A DNA stretch of 6,680 bases, taken from an uncultured Bacteroidales bacterium. GTDB lineage: Bacteria > Bacteroidota > Bacteroidia > Bacteroidales > WCHB1-69. Below, one piece after another: positions 1 to 6,680 of the stretch. The notes below the pieces were generated by a model that saw only the letters and a list, made by a program, of their open reading frames with translations, did not search any database and was not told the DNA's origin. The stretch lies in the NCBI GenBank assembly GCA_937892025.1, contig CALAVA010000307.1, positions 1 to 6,680 of the forward strand, read 5' to 3'. Position numbers and translations under genes: made by a program. Position 1 is the first letter of the stretch. Every line of letters starts with the position of its first letter.

Positions 1-1596
1 GGTGCACAAGCCAATATTCAAGTGGAATTGTACAATCAGGGAACCACACCTATTACTGCCGCCAATTTGACATGGGTATTTAATGGTGTACAACAAAATT
101 ATAACTACATCGGCAATTTACCAACAGACTCTTCGGTTTTGGTAACCTTAGGAGCCATTACCTATGTTGCTGAGACCAACAATAGTTTTTCAGTGTGGAT
201 AAATACCGTAAATGGTGCTGTGGATAATGTGCAAACCAATGACACTATAACAATAAGCAATGCTTACATTTGTGCTGGTTTATACACAGATACTATTTAT
301 GTAGGACAGACAAGAGCATTAACTTCAATAACAGCAGCATTAGACAAACTCAATTATTGCGGAGTACAAGGCAATATAACCATTGCTTGTGATAACGGCA
401 ATTATGTGGAAAACATCACCTTGACAGACATTAAAGGAATGACTGCTCAAGATACTTTGTTCATTGTTTCAACTTTAGGGAATAGGGCTACCGTAAAAAT
501 CTCTCGTTCAGATGATGCAAGTATTACTTATCGTGGCATTGGAACTATACATATCAGCAGAAACAATGTTGTTTTGAGAAACTTGACCATAAGTGGTCTT
601 AGAGGAGATGGTGGTGGAACTTATAGTGCTACCGTTCCCCTTGCATTTGCTCAGACTTGTAACAATATAGAAATAGACAATTGTGTGTTGGAGAGTTTGA
701 AAAGTGCTGCCATTGTAGATGATATGGTTAAATTTAACGTACTTTATGCAGCATACCCAATTAACAATTTGCGTGTTCACAATAGCCGTTTGTCTGGAGG
801 TTCCAATAGCGTTGTCTTGACCGAGCCTTCTGATAAAGTAAGTTTTGTAAACAATGAAATTGTGGATTTTGATATTTATGGTATGTACATCAATGAGGGA
901 ACCCATCTAAACATAGAAGGCAATAGGTTTGCCCAACGCAACAATTCTAACATTAGCCCCGTAGCAAGTACTATTGTTTATGTAGAAAATGGAACAGGAA
1001 GAATAGTCGGTAATCGTACAAGTTCCATAAAAAGTTCAGCCGCTTTCAAATTCAAATCCTTTAACTCTAACAACTATGCTCATGATACAAATGGTTTGGT
1101 TGCCAACAATGAAATTATGATGGTTGATGGCTGTGGTATGGAAATTGGTGGAATATCTTATATGGATATTATCAACAACTCTATCTTGAAAAACGGCAAA
1201 TCCGCTTCTTATGGACTCTATTTTGAATACCTGCTTCCCAATATGGTGAATATTTTGAACAACAATATTGTTCTAAAATCATCTGCGGCTGATTATCCAC
1301 TCTATGTTAAGGCTTCAACGTCAATGAATAGTGATTATAACAACTATTATAGCACCTCTGGGCATCTCGCCTTGATTGACAATATGGATATAGACACGTT
1401 GTCGGCCTTGCAGGCAATCAGTTTATCGGATAGACATTCTGTAGTTGTTTCGCCTGTGTTCTTAAATGAAACCGCAAGTGCAAAACTATTAGACTATCAT
1501 AATTTGTATTGTCCAACACAAGCAAGTGTACCTACTGATATAGAAGGAATCAATAGAGACACCCTCACAGCAAAAGGGGCTTACCACACTATCTTT
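1..1596 (+). repeat. Module A: partial Ig-like domain plus 9-rung parallel beta-helix and cap
   Basis: First of three homologous protein modules. The Ig-like domain (1-273) is cut at its N-terminus; its strand ending in LTW (70-75) and YIGNL (106-120) match NW and WTGNL in modules B and C, and it closes with NDTI (238-249) and a Cys (271-273). A linker with Cys-Gly (358-363) leads into the beta-helix. Helix rungs are marked by an Asn followed two residues later by a hydrophobic residue, at 679, 781, 853, 922, 1012, 1108, 1177, 1261 and 1339, that is 23-34 residues apart. YPLYV (1294-1308) precedes DYNNYY (1333-1350). The cap holds TLSALQ (1396-1413), DRHSV (1429-1443), a Cys (1510-1512), D-x-x-G (1537-1548), Arg (1555-1557) and GAY (1576-1584). 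Domain limits are approximate. Confidence 0.85.
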
Positions 1597-4500
1597 ACCA
1601 ACAACGATATAGCCTTATTGTCTATTACAGAACCAGTTGGTGGCGGTGCTTTGACGGGCATTGCTACTGATGTAAAGGTAAAAATATTCAATGCAGGTGT
1701 TAATAATGTAACAACAGTTACTTTCAATTGGAAAATAAACAATGTATGGCAAACCCCTTACACATGGACAGGTAATTTGACACCACAAACCGCCAGCAGC
1801 GACATTACAATAGGCAATTTTATTCCAACGGGTGGCTACGTAAACATAACCGTTATTGCTGACAATCCTAATGGCGGTGGCGTAGATGACAGACCAAGCA
1901 ATGATACTGTTTCTTCAACCGTATATTCATGTATTCCAACTATGCGTGGTACATATATAGTGGATTCTGTCAATGCTAACGCTGATTTTATAAGTTTGAA
2001 AGATGCCGTTTTGTCTTTAACTGAATGTGGCATTGATTCTTCTGTAACGATAGTACTGAACAATGCTACCGAACAAGCCGCCAATATTACTAAATCTATA
2101 CCGGGAGCAAGCAATAGCAATCGTGTAATTATAACCTCACATTCAAGCAATGCCGCCGATGTCGTAATAAAAGGCGAAAACCATGTGGGAGATGTTGCCC
2201 ATGTTACTTATTCTAAACTATCATTCTCTTCCGCAGGAGCATACAAATGTATCAACCTTTCCGCAGATTGTGAAGATATTGAAATTAGTAATTGTATCCT
2301 TAGAAACACAGAAGCTAAAGATATAAATATAATTGGCGGAAATGGTTGTATATGCTCACCAAAATTGACAACATTGTCCAATATAAAAATCTACAACAAT
2401 GAACTTTACGGCTCTTATCAAGGACTTTTATTGAATGGAAAAAACAGCAAGGTACATGTAAAAGGAAACACTTTCTATGGTATCAATTATTCCAATATTG
2501 TCATAGATTCTGCACAAGTTATAATAGACAGCAATACATTTATTGGCAATGATACCATTATCGGAACTAACAATTATTTTACCATATTGATGTCAAATTC
2601 TGATTCTTCAGAAATTGCTAACAATATTTTCACCATGCCAGCCAAAAAGACAACAGGAGGCTTGTTGGCAATACGTACCGAAAACGGAAATGTATTGATT
2701 CATCACAATCAAATAACTGCTGCAAGTGAAATTGGAGAAACATTCTATGGTATATATACCTTGACACCAAATTCAGTAAATGTTCATCATAATAAAATAA
2801 ATGCCAAAGGTGCTTATACTACAGTTGTAGGCTTTGGTATCGCCAATGCAAATATCACCAAAAGTTACAGCATTGAACATAACGAAGTGCGTGTGGATAG
2901 TTGTCCTAATTTGGATAAATTTTATGGTCTTACCCAATATGTCGGTTCGACAATATCCATTGCTACTACCAATCCACTTCAGATTAATGACAATACATTT
3001 TGGACATCCAATATAGCAGCAAGTGTGGCTTATGGAATGTATATTGTAGGAACAAAACCTGTTTCTCCATATAGGTCTGCGATAACCAATAATGAAATTT
3101 TCTTACAATCTAATGGTACAATATGCAATGGCATACATTTTATGTATGTTGCTCCTAAAAATATAGACATATCTCACAATTCCATAAAAACTATCAGCAA
3201 TACTGCTCCAACTTATGGTATTTTTCTTTTGTCAGGTGCAACGGGCGTGCTGAAAAATAACAACATTGATGTTTCTGGCTCCGCCTACCCCATTTATGTA
3301 GAAGAAAATGCAGCCACTTATGGACCTAATGGTAGTTTAAATATAGATTTTAACAACTTGTATGGATCCTCTTATATCGGTTATGCTGGAGGTGCAGCAC
3401 AAAACTCTTTGACAGATTGGCAGTCTGTGGTAACTTCAGACAAAAACTCTGTTTCCATCGCTCCTGTTTATGTCAATGGTGCCACTTCTTTAAAAGTGCT
3501 TGATACAGCCGATTTTTATTGTAAAAGAATAGATGAAGTGCATCTAGATATTTTGGGACAGCCTCGTTATGGAAAAACCGAAATGGGTGCTTATAGTATT
3601 GCTTTCACGGGTGAAGATTTGGCTTTGTCTGCCATTCTTCGTTTAGACAGCGATAAGGTTTATGTAGGCGACAATGTCACTCCAGAAGTGGAAATTTACA
3701 ATTTGGGAGCAGTTCCAATTACTTCAGCAACAATAAATTGGACGTATAATGGTGTTCTTCAACAACCTATTGTCTGGACTGGCAATTTACAACCTTTCTA
3801 CAAAGACACCGCTATTGCTTCTGCACCTATAATCCTCACAAATGGTTTCGTAAATCAAGAATTTGTGTTCTATATTACAGATGTTAATCAAAGAGGACAA
3901 GATTCTGTTGCATGGAATGACACCTTGTCGATTCAATATATTCTTTGTGATTCTGCATTTAAAGGAACTTACCACATTGGAACCAACGGAAATTTTGCCT
4001 CCATTACAGATGTCTTGACAAGAATGAACAAATGCGGAATGGCAGGAGATGTAAGCCTTGTTTTGGCACCCGGTGTATATGCAAACCCAATATCTTTATC
4101 AACCTTATTGCCAGGACAAGACACTTGCAAATTGATATTTACCAAAGACTACAATGATTCTTTGCCTGTAATTTTCCGTCCAACAATGGGAGCAGCCATC
4201 ACTTTGTATGACCAAAAAAACCTTGTCTTTGATAGTTTGCACTTTGATATTACTGCAACAAATGCAACAAGCGGTATCTATTTTTCTTACGCTTGTAGCA
4301 CCATTGCTATCACCAATTGTGTGTTTGAAGGCAAATCGGGAGCTAATAATACCGATTATGATAATAGTGGAATATATAAGGCTGCTTCATCTGGAATATC
4401 AAGTGATATTTTAATTCGCAACAATCATTTCAAAGGAGGAAGAGCGGGAGTTTATGCTTATTTCGGAACTGGCCACGTAACAGGATTCGGACAAAATATC

Positions 4501-6680
4501 GTTGTAGATAGCAACTTGTGTGAAGGACAATATAGTTATGGAATGTATTTCTATCTCACTTATTTAATTTGTAATAATAATACAATAAAGACAGATGCTT
4601 CTTCCCTTACAACATGGAAAGGATTGTATATCTATTCTTCAAGCCCACGACAAATTTGCAACAACAGAATTATATCCTTGGACAGAACGTTGGCTACTGG
4701 TTATGGCATGTATTTGTATAATCTTAATAGATATTTAGCAGTAGGAACTACAGATATTGTCAATAATGAAATTATACTGAAAGGAACAAGCACAACATAC
4801 GGAATCTACTCCAATTATGGAGGAGATATAAATATTATGTTCAATTCTGTCTATCTGTATGTTTCAAGTGGCGGACGGGGTATTTATTGCTACAATCCAG
4901 AAACGGTTTTCAAACTAATGAATAACAATATAGTGGTAGAAGGCTCAAGCGGAAATAGCGTATATTCTGTTTATACAAATGCCAAAGTTGATGAAATAAT
5001 ATGTGATTACAACAATTATTATACTTCAGGTTCTCGCAAAGCCTATTTTAGAAGTGCAATGACAAGTTTGGCCGCCATTCAAACTTATACAGGACAAGAT
5101 TCACATTCTGTATTGGTTAGACCATCATTTATAGACCAAACACAAGGAGGAGCAATCAGTAGCACAGCAATAAGTACGGCTAATGGCATTACTTGCCTTA
5201 GAGATTCATTATATCCAAATGATATAGACGGCACTCCAAGAAACTATAATACTGCCATGGGAGCCTACTCTGACCCTGCACCCAAACGCGTGGATTTTGA
5301 ATTAGTAGAAATTATAGAACCTTCTCATTATCAAAAATTGTGTTCTCCTGATTATATGCCTGTAAAAGTGGCAGTAAAAAGTTTAAGTGGTATTGTCGTA
5401 GATTTCGCTACAATGCCATTAAAACTAACCGTACAAATGTCTGGTATGAACACTTGGACAAAAGATACTATAATTTCAGTCGGATTTATGCAAACAGACG
5501 AAACTGACATCTTTGAAATAACTAATCTATTGCCAGTAAGTATGGCCGGAAATTACGACATTACCGTATCGCTATCTTGTGCAGCTGACACAAATTATAC
5601 CAACGACACTTTGACAAGTACCTATAGAACAACAAAGATAAGTTTACCATACAACGAAGACTTCTCTACAACAATGGCCTTGTTAGATTTGAGTGTGGAC
5701 ACTATGTTGGGAACAAATGGTTGGGAACTTGAAATTGGCAACAATATAGGATATATCAATCCCGCCTTTGGAACAGGTAAAATTGGTTTCGGTGGACCAT
5801 TAGGGTCTATTAGCCGTCTTAACACCGCTCAAATAGAATTATATGCTGCCAATAAACCTGTACTTGAATTTTGGTATGCACACGATACAAGTCATGCTAA
5901 TGCAAATGACCAGACAAACGTCAAAATAACTCTTGACGGAGGTACCACTTATCATTTGTTAATGAACCTAAAACGTTATGATGCAAATATAACCGCACCA
6001 GAATGGAGAAAATACACCATAGACCTTTCCCCTTACATCAATGCGACATGTGCTGTCGTTTCGTTTGAGGCCTTAAGTTATGGAGGAGAAAAACAATATA
6101 TTGATAAAATTTCTATTTATGACATCTTTGATGTAGCATTGACAAACATCATTACACCAAATATTGACGCATGTAGTCAAACAACAACAGGAACATTAGG
6201 TGTGGAACTTTCTAACATTACATCACAAGCAGTTAATTTTACCGCTAATCCAACACACGTAGTTGTGGAAATTACAGGTGCAACAACTGCAACTTATACC
6301 TACACATTGGATAGTGGAATATTAGCAGGACAACAAGTGGACACCTTAGAAATTAGCAATAGTTTCAACTATACTTCTGGTACCTACAATATCAAAGCCT
6401 ACATTTCTCCAGCCATAGACGATGTGTCAAATGACACCATTTATAAAACACTGATTATCAATCCAGAATTAACAGTTATCGCTCAACAGACAAGCACATC
6501 AGCAACTTGTGTAACCATAGGAACACAAATTGCCCAAGAAGTTGCTATATCCAATTCTGGCAACATGGATATGGAAGATTTAATATTGAAATTAGAAGTA
6601 TCCAACTCAAGTGGTAATGTGGTAAAAACTTTGTATGATACCATCTTTGGTGCATTTACAGTAGGAACAAATGTAAGCCA
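1..6680 (+). CDS. Giant modular beta-helix / Ig-like surface protein, internal fragment (both ends missing)
   Basis: Frame 1 is open over the full window, giving at least 2226 residues with neither start nor stop. Seen directly: three tandem units (Ig-like domain, Cys-Gly linker, Asn-ladder beta-helix, D-x-x-G-x-x-R...GAY cap), then Ig-like, jelly-roll, Ig-like and a partial Ig-like domain. Composition is that of an extracellular protein: very rich in Asn, Thr, Ser, Ile, Val and Tyr, poor in Lys and Arg, with no long hydrophobic membrane segment. From family knowledge, this combination (PbH1/Beta_helix, CARDB-like and MAM or cleaved-adhesin-like folds) is common in large Bacteroidota proteins carried by type IX secretion. 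Inference: a cell-surface or secreted adhesin, perhaps glycan-binding. No signal peptide or sorting domain can be checked because both termini are outside. A polysaccharide lyase is possible for a beta-helix, but I see no recognisable catalytic residues. The reading frame is certain, the general class likely, the exact function unknown. Confidence 0.96.
1597..3609 (+). repeat. Module B: Ig-like domain plus long 13-rung parallel beta-helix and cap
   Basis: Second and longest module, about 671 residues. The Ig-like domain (1597-1932) has a VKVKIFNAG strand, WTGNL (1765-1779), NDTV (1900-1911) and a closing Cys (1930-1932), as expected of a CARDB-like fold. The linker Cys-Gly is at 2026-2031. 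Beta-helix rung Asn residues lie at 2290, 2398, 2467, 2533, 2623, 2707, 2791, 2881, 2992, 3091, 3178, 3259 and 3352, spaced 22-37 residues. YPIYV (3286-3300) and DFNNLY (3346-3363) match the last rungs of the other modules. The cap has SLTDWQ (3406-3423), DKNSV (3439-3453), a Cys (3520-3522), D-x-x-G from 3547, Arg (3565-3567) and GAY (3586-3594). The extra length over A and C lies inside the helix. Role probably structural or ligand-contacting; no catalytic motif recognised. Confidence 0.86.
3610..5283 (+). repeat. Module C: Ig-like domain plus 9-rung parallel beta-helix with Tyr ladder
   Basis: Third module, about 558 residues. The Ig-like domain (3610-3948) carries a VEIYNLG strand, INW ending at 3741, WTGNL (3775-3789), NDTL (3916-3927) and a closing Cys (3946-3948). 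The linker Cys-Gly is at 4033-4038. Rung Asn residues are at 4315, 4423, 4513, 4579, 4663, 4765, 4843, 4924 and 5011, spaced 22-36 residues. Between them sits a second periodic motif, YGMY or a variant, at 4537, 4618, 4702, 4798, 4876 and 4963. The cap repeats SLAAIQ (5065-5082), DSHSV (5098-5112), a Cys (5194-5196), DIDG (5221-5232), Arg (5239-5241) and GAY (5260-5268). Rung number and overall length match module A, not B. It is the last helix module in view. Confidence 0.86.
5284..5640 (+). other. Ig-like (CARDB-type) domain D
   Basis: About 119 residues of beta-rich sequence following the GAY cap of module C. It starts with a VDFELVEIIEP strand, has a Cys (5341-5343) just before a PVKVAVKSL strand, and ends with NDTL (5602-5613) in the same place as in the Ig-like domains of the modules. 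In contrast to those, it leads into a jelly-roll domain and not into a Cys-Gly linker and beta-helix. The fold assignment rests on strand pattern and the NDTL landmark and is fairly likely; it probably acts as a spacer between the helix stack and the jelly-roll domain. Confidence 0.7.
5641..6126 (+). other. Jelly-roll domain, MAM / cleaved-adhesin / choice-of-anchor-J type
   Basis: Starts with LPYNEDF (5644-5664), a common opening of Bacteroidota jelly-roll domains, followed by NGWELE (5716-5733), a Gly-rich GFGGPLG stretch (5788-5808), KPVLEFWYAHD (5854-5886), VKITLDGG around 5923-5943, EWRKYTIDLSPYI near 6001-6042, a VVSFEAL strand and the closing YIDKISIYD (6097-6123). The order (opening ED-F, LEFWY strand, charged loop, W-x-x-x-x-I-D-L, final aromatic-I-D-x-I) resembles MAM or cleaved-adhesin modules, which in this phylum often bind carbohydrates or host proteins. 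About 162 residues, the usual size. Assignment to one exact family needs a profile search; the general fold is likely. Confidence 0.7.
6127..6474 (+). other. Ig-like (CARDB-type) domain E
   Basis: About 116 residues. It opens with DVALTNIITP, has a Cys (6172-6174) ahead of a LGVELSNIT strand, a VDTLEI strand segment in the middle, and closes with NDTI (6430-6441). This Cys-then-strand opening and the NDT ending are shared with domain D, and the Cys-then-strand opening also appears in domain F. Ig-like repeats of this kind commonly precede the type IX sorting domain in Bacteroidota, which suggests the C-terminus may not be far downstream, but that is inference. Confidence 0.65.
6475..6680 (+). 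other. Ig-like domain F, N-terminal part only
   Basis: Sixty-eight residues before the window ends. A Cys (6511-6513) is followed by QEVAISNSGNMDMEDLILKLEV, abbreviated here as a QEVAISNSG strand (6535-6561) and an ILKLEV strand (6586-6603), the typical CARDB order of a V-x-I-x-N-x-G strand, a short turn and a second strand. It lines up with the openings of domains D and E. The rest of the domain and any NDT ending lie beyond the window. Confidence 0.6.

Noticed and set aside
508..906. Open stretch of about 132 codons on the - strand
   Set aside because: It lies fully antisense to the continuous + frame, inside the Asn-rich helix of module A. Its translation is low in complexity and shows no recognisable domain.
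1836..2150. Open stretch of about 104 codons on the - strand, somewhat hydrophobic
   Set aside because: Antisense to the Ig-like domain and linker of module B. Hydrophobicity follows from the complement of Asn, Asp and Ser-rich codons; no domain is evident.
2834..3016. Short + strand open stretch in another frame
   Set aside because: Overlaps the helix of module B, whose frame-1 rungs keep regular spacing across it, so this is a shadow.
3787..3975. Short - strand open stretch
   Set aside because: Antisense to the conserved Ig-like domain of module C, with no independent support.
4208..4414. Short + strand open stretch that could look like a small membrane or signal-peptide protein
   Set aside because: It is out of frame with the conserved C-x7-C rung of module C, which lies in the same bases and matches modules A and B.
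1..5283. DNA-level direct repeats, CRISPR array or recombination-type cassette
   Set aside because: The repetition is at protein level only. I see no long identical DNA repeats and no regular repeat-spacer pattern.
283..5283. Polysaccharide lyase or glycosidase activity of the beta-helices
   Set aside because: The fold allows it, but I cannot find a conserved cluster of catalytic Asp, Arg, Lys or His shared by the three modules, so no enzyme is claimed.
5622..5825. Short - strand open stretch
   Set aside because: Antisense to the start of the jelly-roll domain; no domain or other support.

Overview
The whole window is the inside of one very large protein-coding gene on the + strand. Frame 1 reads from base 1 to base 6680 with no stop codon (2226 full codons plus two bases). 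Neither the start nor the stop lies in the window, so no promoter, ribosome binding site, terminator or neighbouring gene can be seen. I found no RNA gene, CRISPR array, insertion sequence or intergenic DNA.

The protein looks like a secreted, modular surface protein of a Bacteroidota bacterium, probably an uncultured Bacteroidales. The reasons are the A+T-rich DNA (about 35-40% GC by eye), the CARDB/Ig-like domains ending in NDT[ILV], the right-handed parallel beta-helices rich in Asn ladders, the D-x-x-G-x-x-R...GAY helix cap and a jelly-roll (MAM/cleaved-adhesin-like) domain. This mixture is typical of Bacteroidota proteins exported by type IX secretion. A C-terminal sorting domain would lie downstream and is not visible, so the secretion route is inference.

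Layout: three tandem homologous modules, each an Ig-like domain, a linker with a conserved Cys-Gly, a beta-helix and a conserved cap. Module A is 1-1596 (N-terminally cut), module B 1597-3609 and module C 3610-5283. A and C each have about 9 recognisable helix rungs and B about 13, which explains why B is about 110 residues longer. The architecture then changes to an Ig-like domain (5284-5640), a jelly-roll domain (5641-6126), a second Ig-like domain (6127-6474) and the start of a third (6475 to the end).

The three modules have diverged strongly in sequence but keep exact spacings at several motifs, so they look like an old internal duplication under structural constraint. The likely role is a long extended adhesin or carbohydrate-contacting surface fibre. 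I see no catalytic motif that would support an enzyme. I do not see a multi-gene system here; the points of interest are within the protein architecture.
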